64,000 nucleotides of DNA, from assembly GCF_014873915.1 (NCBI RefSeq), contig NZ_JADBEJ010000008.1, positions 806,001 through 870,000 of the forward strand. The letters are read 5' to 3'. Made by a program: the position numbers and the translations under genes. Shown one piece after another: positions 1 to 7,747 of the stretch; position 1 is the stretch's first letter; every line of letters begins with the position of its first letter. Source of the DNA: Amycolatopsis roodepoortensis (GTDB lineage: Bacteria; Actinomycetota; Actinomycetes; Mycobacteriales; Pseudonocardiaceae). Under the pieces are notes generated by a model, which had not been told where the DNA came from, did not search any database, and saw only the letters and a list, made by a program, of their open reading frames with translations.

Positions 1-1081
1 CCAGGAACAGCAACGCCATCGGCGGGAAGGTCAGCCACAGCACGTATCCCCGGTACGCGGCACTGCGCTCGCCGGCCTTCTTCTCGTACGTCTCAACGCT
101 TTCCGTCGCGTCCTTGGGCAGCCGCAGGATGCGCCACCAGTCCGCGAAGAGCAGGCTCACGCCGTGCCAGACGCCGATCACCGACGTGAACGAAACGGCG
201 AAGAAGCCGATGAGGAACGGGATCCGCGCCCATTGCCCGTAATCCGCGGCGAGGGTGTCGCCGAGGAACAGCAGGCCCTTGTCGCCCGAGATGATCTTCT
301 GGCCCATCAGCAGTTCCGCGCCGACGATCAGCATGGCGATCACGAAGATCCCGGTCATGACGTACCCGACGGCGTTGTCCGTGCGCATCATCGGGAGCCA
401 CTTCGACGAGCGCCAGCCCTTCGCGAGCGTCCAGTAGCCGTACGCCGCCATGGTGATCGTGCCGCCGACGCCGCCGACCAGGCCGAGGACGTAGACGAGC
501 GAGCCGTCGGGAAGGGTCGGGACGGCGCCCTTGAACAGTTCGGCGAAGTTCGGCACGACGAGGATCGCGGTCCCGACCACGGTCACGAACATGACGCCGA
601 CCAGGACGGTCATCAGTTTCTCGATGATCGCGTAGCGCCCGAACCACACCAGCGCGAAACCGAGCAGGCCGCAGATCATCGCCCAGTACCGCACCGAAAT
701 CGCGGGGAAGAGCGCGTTCAGCGGCAGGCCGGACGCGGACATCGCGGTCGCGCCGTAGACGAAGCCCCAGATCACCGCGTAGATCCCGAAGTAGATCAGC
801 GCCCAGATCCCCAGCGTCCGCCAGCCGGACAGGATCGTCCGGCCCGAGGTCAGATGCCAGCGGCCGACGGCTTCGGCCAGCGCGAGTTTGAAGATCGTGC
901 CGACGAGTACCGCCCACAGCAGCGTGTACCCGAAGCGCGATCCGGCCACCATCGTCGCGACGAGGTCGCCCGCGCCGACGCCGGTCGCCGCGGCCATGAT
1001 CCCTGGCCCGACCTGGCGCAGCCGTGCGCGCCAGCCGACGGGCGGTTCTTCCAGTTGGTCGGTCACCGTTGAGCTCGACAT
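1..1081 (-). CDS. NRAMP-like divalent metal transporter (partial, 3' end beyond window)
   Basis: Multi-pass inner-membrane transporter resembling the NRAMP (Mn2+/Fe2+ symporter) family. About 360 residues are visible from an ATG at 1081; the frame stays open to the window edge. The first membrane segment carries GPGIMAAATGVGAGDL (about residues 25-40), typical of a divergent NRAMP-related group, followed by many hydrophobic helices. The canonical TM1 DPGN motif is not present and I see no TM6 MPH motif, so the transported ion is uncertain. A TACCTT -10 box lies 7 nt before the ATG, and I see no Shine-Dalgarno, so the mRNA is probably leaderless. It is divergent from hemB. The family call is fairly safe; the substrate is not. 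Confidence 0.8.
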   Translation of the reverse strand, partial: MSSSTVTDQLEEPPVGWRARLRQVGPGIMAAATGVGAGDLVATMVAGSRFGYTLLWAVLVGTIFKLALAEAVGRWHLTSGRTILSGWRTLGIWALIYFGIYAVIWGFVYGATAMSASGLPLNALFPAISVRYWAMICGLLGFALVWFGRYAIIEKLMTVLVGVMFVTVVGTAILVVPNFAELFKGAVPTLPDGSLVYVLGLVGGVGGTITMAAYGYWTLAKGWRSSKWLPMMRTDNAVGYVMTGIFVIAMLIVGAELLMGQKIISGDKGLLFLGDTLAADYGQWARIPFLIGFFAVSFTSVIGVWHGVSLLFADWWRILRLPKDATESVETYEKKAGERSAAYRGYVLWLTFPPMALLFL

Positions 1082-1088
1082 GCAGGGG

Positions 1089-1094
1089 AAGGTA
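1089..1094 (-). promoter_or_regulatory. -10 box of the NRAMP-like gene
   Basis: TACCTT on the minus strand ends 7 nt before the ATG at 1081, the spacing expected for a leaderless transcript. The 121-bp gap to hemB must hold both divergent promoters. Confidence 0.45.
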
Positions 1095-1189
1095 ACCCAC
1101 GTCACAGGGCGCGGGAATCGGACAAAGGTGACTCTTTACCGTTCCTTAGGAAAGGTTCGGCCGTTCACCGCCTCTCGAGCGGGCGGGAG

Positions 1190-1195
1190 TACCGT
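1190..1195 (+). promoter_or_regulatory. -10 box of hemB
   Basis: TACCGT lies 7 nt before the GTG at 1203. It fits the TAnnnT consensus at leaderless spacing and is the main argument for that start codon. Confidence 0.5.
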
Positions 1196-1202
1196 CGTAG
1201 GG

Positions 1203-2174
1203 GTGTTCCCCGAACATCGTCCCCGCAGGCTCCGTACCACTCCGGCCATGCGCAGGCTGGTCGGTGAGACGACGCTGCGCCCGCGCCAGCTGATCCTTCC
1301 CATGTTCGTGGCCGAGGGCGCCGACGCGCCCCGCCCGATCTCCAGCATGCCCGGGGTCGTCCAGCACACCCGCGACACGCTGCGCAAAGCCGCCGTCGAC
1401 GCGGTCAACGCCGGCGTCGGCGGCCTGATGCTGTTCGGCATCCCGAAGACGCGGGACGCCGAGGGCTCCGGCGCGATCGACCCGGACGGCATCCTCAACG
1501 TCGCCCTGCGCGACCTGAGGTCCGAGCTCGGCGACGCCACGGTCCTGATGGCGGACACGTGCCTCGACGAATTCACCGACCACGGCCACTGCGGCGTCCT
1601 CGACGCCGACGGCGGTGTCGACAACGACGCGACCCTGCGCGTGTACGCGGAAATGGGTCTGGCGCAGGCGGAGGCTGGGGCGCATCTGCTCGGCCCCAGC
1701 GGCATGATGGACGGCCAGGTCGGCGTCATCCGCGCCGCGCTCGACCGCGCCGGCCGGACGGACACCGGCATCCTCGCGTACTCGGCGAAGTTCGCCAGCG
1801 CGTTCTACGGCCCCTTCCGCGAGGCCGTCGATTCGCAGCTGAAGGGCGACCGGAAGACGTACCAGCAGGATCCGGGCAACGTGCGTGAAGCGCTGCGCGA
1901 GATCGAGCTGGACATCGCCGAGGGCGCCGACATGGTCATGGTCAAGCCCGCGCTGTCCTATCTGGACGTCATCAGGGCCGCCGCCGAGACGTCGACGGTT
2001 CCCGTCGCGGCGTACAACATCTCGGGGGAGTACGCGATGGTCGAGGCCGCCGCGGCGAACGGCTGGCTCGACCGCGAACGCACGATCCTCGAGGTGCTGA
2101 CGTCGATCCGCCGCGCCGGCGCGGACATGATCCTGACCTACTGGGCCGCCGAAGCCGCTGGTTGGCTGGACTAG
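1203..2174 (+). CDS. hemB: Porphobilinogen synthase (delta-aminolevulinate dehydratase)
   Basis: Cytoplasmic enzyme condensing two 5-aminolevulinate molecules to porphobilinogen in heme synthesis. The GTG at 1203 gives 323 residues, normal for the family, and the usual actinobacterial N-terminus FPEHRPRRLR; longer upstream starts would cross the divergent promoter region. The two active-site lysines are visible as YSAKFASAFYG (K196) and MVMVKPA (K248, the Schiff-base lysine). The metal loop reads DTCLDEFTDHGHCG (residues 118-131): it keeps two cysteines but has Asp where zinc-type enzymes have the middle Cys, so the metal preference may differ. The other heme gene here, hemL, lies 2.2 kb downstream. 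Confidence 0.97.
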   Translation: MFPEHRPRRLRTTPAMRRLVGETTLRPRQLILPMFVAEGADAPRPISSMPGVVQHTRDTLRKAAVDAVNAGVGGLMLFGIPKTRDAEGSGAIDPDGILNVALRDLRSELGDATVLMADTCLDEFTDHGHCGVLDADGGVDNDATLRVYAEMGLAQAEAGAHLLGPSGMMDGQVGVIRAALDRAGRTDTGILAYSAKFASAFYGPFREAVDSQLKGDRKTYQQDPGNVREALREIELDIAEGADMVMVKPALSYLDVIRAAAETSTVPVAAYNISGEYAMVEAAAANGWLDRERTILEVLTSIRRAGADMILTYWAAEAAGWLD

Positions 2175-2346
2175 GCAGTATCTCTCGAGGCGCGCTTTCG
2201 GATTTCCGTAGCCGGGCCGCGGCTGCGGGCGAGCACTCACCCAGCCGTGTCGGCGGCCCGCCTCCGCAAACCCGAGGCCTCCGGCCAAACAGAAACGCGC
2301 GCGCGTGTCCTCACCCGACCGGTCGACGGCGGTCTGAGCCACCCTC

Positions 2347-2352
2347 TAGGCT
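2347..2352 (+). promoter_or_regulatory. -10 box of the 2360 membrane protein gene
   Basis: TAGGCT ends 7 nt before the GTG at 2360, in the leaderless arrangement. It supports this start over the longer upstream frame, which runs back into the end of hemB. Confidence 0.45.
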
Positions 2353-2359
2353 GCCTCGC

Positions 2360-2911
2360 GTGAGCGACAGCAGAGCCGACGAAACGGACGACGAGCGCCG
2401 CAAGCGGGGGATGTCACCGGACCCGATCCTGCCCGGCCAGAAACCACCGAAGATCACGGTGCCGAAGCCGGTCGCGATCTCGTTCTGGCTGTGGATCCTC
2501 GCCGGTGTCGTCCTCGTGGCCGGGCAGATCGCCCTGCTGGTGCTGAAGGACGAGCTGACCGAGGGGATCCTCAAGCAGATCAGGGAGAACCCGGTTCCCG
2601 GCCAGCCCGCCGATCCGGCGCAGGTCGCTTCCGGCGTGAACACCCTGCTGTGGATGCTGTTCGGCGGCGCGCTCACTTTCGCGGTGCTGTTCGCGCTGTT
2701 CGCGTACAAGGCCCGTGAGGGAACGCGATCGGCCAGGACGGTCCTCACCGTGGGCGCGGTCTTCCTGGTGCTGGTGGAGCTGCTGATCCTGCGCGGTTCG
2801 CTCAACGTGTTCCTGCTGGTGTCCACCCTGCTGGTGGCGATCGCGCTGGTGCTCATGTACCTGCCCAGTGTCGCCGACCATTTCCCGAAGGTCGGGCGCA
2901 CGCTGCCATGA
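2360..2911 (+). CDS. Conserved four-helix membrane protein
   Basis: 183 residues from a GTG at 2360. A charged N-terminus (about 45 residues, with a proline-rich PGQKPPKITVPKP stretch) is followed by four hydrophobic segments at roughly 46-66, 95-117, 125-145 and 147-167. No enzymatic motif is visible. Its position after hemB matches a transmembrane protein found downstream of hemB in mycobacteria (Rv0513, from memory), so it is probably a conserved actinobacterial membrane protein. It overlaps the next gene by an ATGA and is likely co-transcribed with it. Function unknown. Confidence 0.85.
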   Translation: MSDSRADETDDERRKRGMSPDPILPGQKPPKITVPKPVAISFWLWILAGVVLVAGQIALLVLKDELTEGILKQIRENPVPGQPADPAQVASGVNTLLWMLFGGALTFAVLFALFAYKAREGTRSARTVLTVGAVFLVLVELLILRGSLNVFLLVSTLLVAIALVLMYLPSVADHFPKVGRTLP

Positions 2912-3360
2912 CCGCCGAGCCGTCCCTCTACGACGAACCCGGCGTTGGCTGGACGGCTTTGCTCTGGGCACCGCTGTTCGCCCTCGCCGGGCTGCTCGCG
3001 GAACTGGCGACGGGCGGCCCGGTCCACTGGCTCGCCTGGATCCTGGTCGCGGCGGGGCTGGTGGCGATCACCGTGCCCTGGGTGTACGCGCGCCGCCGGT
3101 ATCTCTCGCTCGAAGTCACGCCGGACGGCTACCGGCAGGGCAAGGAAACGCTGGAGGCGGCCCGGATCGCCGAGGTGCTCGAAGACGAGGCCCCCGTCGG
3201 CTCTCGCGTCCTCGGCGGTGGCTGGACGATCCCCAAGAAGTTCGGCGAAGTCGGCTTGAAGCTCGAAGACGGCGTTTTCGTGCGCGCCTGGGCAAAGGAT
3301 CCGGAAGCCCTCCGTGCGGCTCTCGGGGATTTGGTGCGTGCTCGCACCACAGAGTCATGA
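2908..3360 (+). CDS. Small conserved membrane protein
   Basis: 150 residues; its ATG overlaps the previous stop (ATGA), so translation is probably coupled. Two hydrophobic segments (about 16-36 and 42-60) are followed by a soluble C-terminal half of about 90 residues with alternating strand-like stretches. That half begins YLSLEVTPDGYRQG, which looks like a membrane-anchored PH-like fold such as those of small DUF membrane proteins. I cannot name the family with certainty. Nothing catalytic is visible. It forms an operon with the genes at 2360 and 3374. Confidence 0.8.
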   Translation: MTAEPSLYDEPGVGWTALLWAPLFALAGLLAELATGGPVHWLAWILVAAGLVAITVPWVYARRRYLSLEVTPDGYRQGKETLEAARIAEVLEDEAPVGSRVLGGGWTIPKKFGEVGLKLEDGVFVRAWAKDPEALRAALGDLVRARTTES

Positions 3361-3373
3361 GAAACTGCTCACC

Positions 3374-3721
3374 GTGATCGACCTTCCCCAGCCGACCGGC
3401 GCCGATCTGTGGCCACCGGAGGACTCCCGGCGCGACGCCCGGCTGCACAAACCCCTGCGCGCCGTGGTGGGGGCGGTCGAACTGATCCTCGCCGCGCTTG
3501 CCGTGTGGGGTGCCTTCGCCTGCTGGAAGGCCGGTGTCGTCCCGGTCGTGATCTCCTACGGCGAAACGACGCTCGAATCGCAGCGCTACTTCGGCGGCCC
3601 GCTCGCCGGCGCCATCGGGCTGGGCGTGCTGGCCGCGATCCTGGTGGTGGACGCGATCCGTCAGTTCCTGCTCGCCGTCCGGGCCAAGGGCCGCAAGCCC
3701 AAGGAACCGAAGCTCAGTTGA
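3374..3721 (+). CDS. Small two-helix membrane protein
   Basis: 115 residues from a GTG at 3374, beginning MIDLPQPTGADLW. Two hydrophobic segments (about 34-56 and 73-95) flank a short extracytoplasmic loop, and a lysine/arginine-rich tail ends KGRKPKEPKLS. From memory, mycobacteria have a similar small membrane protein in this place (Rv0514). An ATG at 3314 would add 20 residues but lies inside the previous gene in another frame, so I prefer the GTG. The gene converges on the TspO-like gene and the two overlap by 8 bp at their 3' ends. Function unknown. Confidence 0.75.
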   Translation: MIDLPQPTGADLWPPEDSRRDARLHKPLRAVVGAVELILAALAVWGAFACWKAGVVPVVISYGETTLESQRYFGGPLAGAIGLGVLAAILVVDAIRQFLLAVRAKGRKPKEPKLS

Positions 3722-4205
3722 GGAACACGACCGCGGCGTTGACCGCGGTCGAGAACAGCAGCCACAGCAGATACGGCACGAGCAGCCAGGCCGCGGGTTT
3801 CGACCGGCGGCCGAACTCCGCCATCGTGATGGGCACGACGAAGTCCAGCACGAGGACGTCGGCCAGGGCGAGGACGTGCGCGCCGCCGGCGAAGAACAGC
3901 GGTGTCCACAGCAGGGTCAGCAGCAGGCAGACGCCGTAGAAGGCGAAGCCGCGCGTTTCGCCGTCGGTGCGCCAGTAGAACCAGCCCGCGAAGGCGACCA
4001 GGAGCAGCAGGACCGACCACATCGGGCCGTAGAGCCAGCCCGGCGGCGCCCACGACGGACGGGCCAGCGCGTTGTGCGTGTCGGTGCGGGTGGCGACCGC
4101 CAGCCCGGCCACGATCCCCACGATCGCCGCCATGGCGATGAATCCCGCCAAGGCCTGCCAGCGCAGGCGACGGTGGTGGGTCGGTGGTGACGGCACCGTG
4201 GACAC
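3714..4205 (-). CDS. TspO/MBR family tryptophan-rich sensory protein
   Basis: 163-residue membrane protein with five hydrophobic helices and the family's tryptophan-rich pattern: RPSWAPPGWLYGPMWSVL (about residues 49-66), a later LLTLLWTPLFF, and a C-terminal PYLLWLLFSTAVN. TspO proteins bind porphyrins and heme intermediates and relate to tetrapyrrole homeostasis, which fits a place between hemB and hemL. The GTG start at 4205 follows a good Shine-Dalgarno (GGAGG, 7 nt spacing). It is divergent from hemL, with a 121-bp shared promoter region. The family call is strong; the ligand is inferred. Confidence 0.9.
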   Translation of the reverse strand: MSTVPSPPTHHRRLRWQALAGFIAMAAIVGIVAGLAVATRTDTHNALARPSWAPPGWLYGPMWSVLLLLVAFAGWFYWRTDGETRGFAFYGVCLLLTLLWTPLFFAGGAHVLALADVLVLDFVVPITMAEFGRRSKPAAWLLVPYLLWLLFSTAVNAAVVFLN

Positions 4206-4326
4206 GTGGATTCCTCCGCGAGGGTTTCGGCGGGAGTGCTTCCACCCTAGTGGGCCTGGTCACGCCATGCCCGGAACGGCGAGGACTCGGCGGCGGGTGT
4301 CCCCGGCGATTTGCGAGACTGGGGAC

Positions 4327-5631
4327 GTGACTACCGGAGTCGATCAGTCCAAGGCATGGTTCGAACGAGCGAAGGCCGTGGTCCCGGGCGGGGTGAACTC
4401 CCCGGTGCGGGCCTTCAACTCCGTCGGCGGCACCCCGCGGTTCATGGTGCGCGGTGAGGGTCCGTACCTCTGGGACGCCGACGGCAACCGCTACGTCGAT
4501 CTCGTCTCGTCGTGGGGCCCGATGATCCTCGGGCACGCGCATCCGGACGTCGTCTCCGCCGCCCGCGAAGCCGCTGTCGACGGCCTGTCTTTCGGCACGC
4601 CGACGCGCGGTGAGGTCGAGCTCGCCGAGGAGATCATCGGCCGCGTCGAGCCGGTGGAGCAGGTGCGCCTGGTCAACTCCGGCACCGAGGCGACGATGAG
4701 CGCGATCCGGCTGGCCAGGGGGTTCACCGGCCGGGCGAAGATCATCAAGTTCGCGGGCTGCTACCACGGTCACGTCGACGCGTTGCTCGCCGAAGCGGGC
4801 TCCGGCGTCGCGACCCTCGGCCTCCCGACGTCGCCCGGGGTCACCGGCGCGCAGGCGGCCGACACGATCGTCTTGCCCTACAACGACCTCGACGCGGTCC
4901 GGAAGTCCTTTGTGGACAACCCGGACGCCATCGCCGCGATCATCACCGAAGCCGCCGCTGGCAACATGGGCGCCGTCGCCCCGGTCGACGGGTTCAACGC
5001 CGGGCTCAAGGAGATCGCGCGCGAGCACGGCGCGCTGCTGATCATGGACGAGGTGATGACCGGGTTCCGCGTCTCGAAGGCGGGCTGGTTCGGCCTCGAA
5101 GGCGTCGCGGGTGACCTGTACACCTTCGGCAAGGTGATGTCGGGCGGGCTGCCCGCCGCGGCCTTCGGCGGCCGCGCCGACGTGATGGCGAAGCTGGCCC
5201 CGGGCGGGCCGGTGTACCAGGCGGGGACGCTGTCGGGGAACCCCGTCGCCGTCGCCGCCGGGCTCGCGACGCTGCGCGGGGCCGACGACGCCGTGTACGC
5301 GGCCCTCGACGCCAATGCGAAGCGGCTCGGCGACCTGTTCGGCCGGTCGCTCACCGAGGCGGGCGTCACGCACACCGTGCAGTACGCGGGCAACCTGGTC
5401 AGCGTGTTCTTCAGCGAGAACCCGGTGACGAACTACCCGGGCGCGCAGGCCTCGGAGACCTGGCGGTTCCCGGCGTTCTTCCACGCGTTGCTGGACAACG
5501 GCGTGTACGCGCCGCCGAGCGCGTACGAGGCGTGGTTCGTCAACGCGGCCATGGGCGACGCGGAGTTCGAGATCATCGAGTCCGCCTTGCGCGTCGCAGC
5601 CCGCGCCGCCGCCGAGGCGGTCCAGGCGTGA
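4327..5631 (+). CDS. hemL: Glutamate-1-semialdehyde 2,1-aminomutase
   Basis: PLP enzyme that converts glutamate-1-semialdehyde to 5-aminolevulinate, the substrate of HemB, in the C5 heme pathway. 434 residues from a GTG at 4327, the usual family length. Visible signatures are the N-terminal VPGGVNSPVRAF (19-30), the PLP phosphate region NSGTEATMSA (117-126), CYHGHVD (145-151), the DEV cofactor-ring contact (241-243), and the Schiff-base lysine K269 in YTFGKVMSGG. It overlaps the next gene by GTGA and heads a three-gene run with the phosphatase and the thioredoxin-like lipoprotein, the order I recall for Rv0524-Rv0526. Confidence 0.97.
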   Translation: MTTGVDQSKAWFERAKAVVPGGVNSPVRAFNSVGGTPRFMVRGEGPYLWDADGNRYVDLVSSWGPMILGHAHPDVVSAAREAAVDGLSFGTPTRGEVELAEEIIGRVEPVEQVRLVNSGTEATMSAIRLARGFTGRAKIIKFAGCYHGHVDALLAEAGSGVATLGLPTSPGVTGAQAADTIVLPYNDLDAVRKSFVDNPDAIAAIITEAAAGNMGAVAPVDGFNAGLKEIAREHGALLIMDEVMTGFRVSKAGWFGLEGVAGDLYTFGKVMSGGLPAAAFGGRADVMAKLAPGGPVYQAGTLSGNPVAVAAGLATLRGADDAVYAALDANAKRLGDLFGRSLTEAGVTHTVQYAGNLVSVFFSENPVTNYPGAQASETWRFPAFFHALLDNGVYAPPSAYEAWFVNAAMGDAEFEIIESALRVAARAAAEAVQA

Positions 5632-6260
5632 GCGCGACGACGATCGTGCACCTGCTCCGCCACGGTGAGGTGCACAACCCGGACGGGATCCTGTACGGCC
5701 GCCTGCCCGGCTTCAAGCTCTCCGACCGCGGACAGCGCCAGGCGCTGACGGTCGCCGAAGCCGTCGCGACGCACGACATCACGCACGTGGTCGCTTCGCC
5801 GCTTCAGCGCGCGCAGGAGACCGCGGCGCCGATCGCCGCCGCGCACCGGCTCGACGTCGACACCGACGATCGGCTCATCGAGGCGGACAACCAGTTCGAA
5901 GGCGAGCGGGTCGCCGTCGGCGATGGCGCCCTTCGCCAGCCGAAGCACTGGCCGAAGCTGGTCAACCCGTTCCGGCCGTCCTGGGGCGAGCCGTACGTCG
6001 AGATCGCGCACCGCATGCTCGGCGCCATCCACCGCGCGCGGCGGGCGGCCGAGGGCCACGAGGCGCTGTGCGTCTCGCACCAGCTGCCGATCTGGACCGT
6101 GCGGCGATTCCTGGAGGCGAAGCGGCTCTGGCACGACCCGCGCAACCGGCAGTGCTCGCTCGCGTCGCTGACCAGCCTGGTCTTCGAGGGCGAAGAACTC
6201 GTGCGGATCGTCTACAGCGAGCCCGCCGGCACGACCGACCCGAAGGTGACCGGCGCATGA
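5628..6260 (+). CDS. Histidine phosphatase (phosphoglycerate mutase-like) family protein
   Basis: 210 residues from a GTG overlapping the hemL stop. The catalytic histidine motif LLRHGEV is at about residues 9-15, the family's second-half SPLQRAQET at about 58-66, and the distal histidine is in CVSHQLPIW (about 147-155). The fold is that of soluble histidine phosphatases; the physiological substrate cannot be deduced. The gene is tightly packed between hemL and the TlpA-like lipoprotein, and the same neighbours occur in mycobacteria, so a link to heme or cytochrome assembly is possible but unproven. The stop overlaps the next start as ATGA. Confidence 0.9.
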   Translation: MSATTIVHLLRHGEVHNPDGILYGRLPGFKLSDRGQRQALTVAEAVATHDITHVVASPLQRAQETAAPIAAAHRLDVDTDDRLIEADNQFEGERVAVGDGALRQPKHWPKLVNPFRPSWGEPYVEIAHRMLGAIHRARRAAEGHEALCVSHQLPIWTVRRFLEAKRLWHDPRNRQCSLASLTSLVFEGEELVRIVYSEPAGTTDPKVTGA

Positions 6261-6838
6261 AGCGACTCGTGGCGGCCGTGGTCGGGCTGGCGCTCGTCGT
6301 CACCGGCTGTTCCACCGGCAAGGACGCCGTCGTCACCGGCGGCTCGTTCAACTTCGTCTCGCCGGGCGGGAAGGTCGACATCACCTACGACGTCGCGGAC
6401 CGCCAGCCGTCGCCGACGCTGTCCGGCGACGACCTGATGAACGAAGGCAAGCAGCTTTCGATCGCGGACTTCCCCGGCAAGGTCATCGTGCTGAACCTGT
6501 GGGGCCAGTGGTGCGGGCCGTGCCGCGTCGAGGCGCCGGAGATGCAGAAGGTCTACGACCAGACCAAGGCGTCCGGCGTCGAGGTGATCGGCATCGACCT
6601 GCGCGACAACGACCGGAAGCCGCCGCAGGACTTCATGCGGGACCGGAAGCTGACGTACCCGTCGATCTACGACCCGTCGGGGCGGACGCTGCTGCAGCTT
6701 TCGGGCTACCCGCGCAACATCATCCCGTCGACGATCGTGCTGGACAAACAGCACCGGGTCGCCGCGGTGTTCCTGCGGGAACTGCTGGCGTCGGACCTGC
6801 TGCCCGTCGTCCAGCGCCTGGCCGCCGAACCCGCCTGA
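6257..6838 (+). CDS. TlpA/ResA-like thiol-disulfide oxidoreductase lipoprotein
   Basis: 193 residues with a lipoprotein signal (MKRLVAAVVGLALVVTGCS, lipobox VTGC, Cys18), so it is anchored on the outer face of the membrane. The thioredoxin domain starts near residue 60 and carries the active site WGQWCGPCR (CxxC at about 83-86) plus the cis-proline region IIPSTIV. ResA/TlpA proteins keep apocytochrome c CxxCH cysteines reduced for heme ligation, which suits the ccdA-resB-ccsA genes just downstream. A 15-bp-stem hairpin follows the stop and separates it from ccdA. Confidence 0.93.
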   Translation: MKRLVAAVVGLALVVTGCSTGKDAVVTGGSFNFVSPGGKVDITYDVADRQPSPTLSGDDLMNEGKQLSIADFPGKVIVLNLWGQWCGPCRVEAPEMQKVYDQTKASGVEVIGIDLRDNDRKPPQDFMRDRKLTYPSIYDPSGRTLLQLSGYPRNIIPSTIVLDKQHRVAAVFLRELLASDLLPVVQRLAAEPA

Positions 6839-6846
6839 CCCACGCC

Positions 6847-6878
6847 CGGATCGCGTTTAGCCCGCTAAACGCGATCCG
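6847..6878. terminator. Hairpin with GCGTTTAGC core (dispersed repeat, copy 1)
   Basis: A perfect 15-bp stem with a 2-nt CC centre lies 9 nt after the TlpA-like gene. No T-run follows, as is common in high-GC actinomycetes. The core, together with 6 nt of its left flank, recurs at 16850-16875, so this is a dispersed element as well as a probable terminator. Confidence 0.6.
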
Positions 6879-6960
6879 CCCACCGGGACCTAGGTCCTGA
6901 CCGGGTGCGACGTAGGTCCCGTTCGGCCAGCCCCGGCGCTTTCACTCCGACCACACTGCC

Positions 6961-6966
6961 TACGCT
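6961..6966 (+). promoter_or_regulatory. -10 box of ccdA
   Basis: TACGCT ends 7 nt before the GTG at 6974, consistent with a leaderless transcript for the cytochrome c maturation operon. Confidence 0.5.
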
Positions 6967-6973
6967 CCTTTGC

Positions 6974-7747
6974 GTGAACGGTGTTACCGAGCTGGCGCTC
7001 TCAGGGCCGCTGCTGCTCGCAGCGGGCGTGGCGCTGCTGGCCGGGACGATCTCCTTCGCGTCGCCGTGCGTCGTGCCGCTGGTGCCCGGGTACCTCGCGT
7101 ACCTGGCGGCGCTGGTCGGCGCGGACGCCCCCGCGGTCAGCCCCGACGAGGGGCGCAAGAAGGGCCGCTACGCCGTCGTCGGCGCGGCGGCGCTGTTCGT
7201 GCTCGGGTTCACCGTCGTCTTCGTGGTGACGCTGGGAACACTGGTGTGGATCGCCGACGTCGTCCAGCTCAACATGGACCTCCTCCAGCGCCTCGGCGGC
7301 GTGCTGACCATCGCGATGGCGCTGGTCTTCCTCGGCTGGATCCCGGGCCTGCAGCGCGAGTTCCGCTCGCACCACGTGCCGCGCGGCGGACTTTGGGGCG
7401 CGCCCGTGCTCGGCGCGGTCTTCGGGCTCGGCTGGACGCCGTGCATCGGGCCGACGCTGTCCGCGGTCATGTCGATGGCCAGCGCCACCGGCGGGGCGGC
7501 GGCGCGCGGTTACGTGCTTATCCTGGTCTATTGCCTCGGCCTCGGTCTGCCGTTCCTCATCATCGCGTTCGGCGCCCGCTGGGCCGTCCGCGCCACCGAC
7601 TGGCTGCGCCGCCACGGCCGCCAGGTGCAGGTCTTTGGCGGTTTCCTGCTGCTGGTCGTCGGCGTCCTGCTGGTGACCGGACTGTGGGGCGACCTGACCG
7701 GCTGGATCCGGAACACCCTCGTGAACGACATCAGGCTGCCCTTGTGA
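6974..7747 (+). CDS. ccdA: Cytochrome c biogenesis protein CcdA (membrane thiol reductant carrier)
   Basis: 257-residue integral membrane protein that carries electrons from cytoplasmic thioredoxin across the membrane to ResA-like proteins. Six hydrophobic segments are visible. The two essential cysteines sit in the conserved ASPCVVPLVPGY (about residues 28-39) and GWTPCIGPTLS (about 155-165). The GTG at 6974 is supported by the -10 box 7 nt upstream. It overlaps resB by GTGA, starting the system II cytochrome c maturation operon, and probably reduces the TlpA-like lipoprotein encoded just upstream. Confidence 0.96.
   Translation: MNGVTELALSGPLLLAAGVALLAGTISFASPCVVPLVPGYLAYLAALVGADAPAVSPDEGRKKGRYAVVGAAALFVLGFTVVFVVTLGTLVWIADVVQLNMDLLQRLGGVLTIAMALVFLGWIPGLQREFRSHHVPRGGLWGAPVLGAVFGLGWTPCIGPTLSAVMSMASATGGAAARGYVLILVYCLGLGLPFLIIAFGARWAVRATDWLRRHGRQVQVFGGFLLLVVGVLLVTGLWGDLTGWIRNTLVNDIRLPL

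Noticed and set aside
93..1100. 335-residue minus-strand frame at the left edge
   Set aside because: Arginine-rich out-of-frame translation. The real gene is in another minus-strand frame, starts at 1081, and has no stop inside the window.
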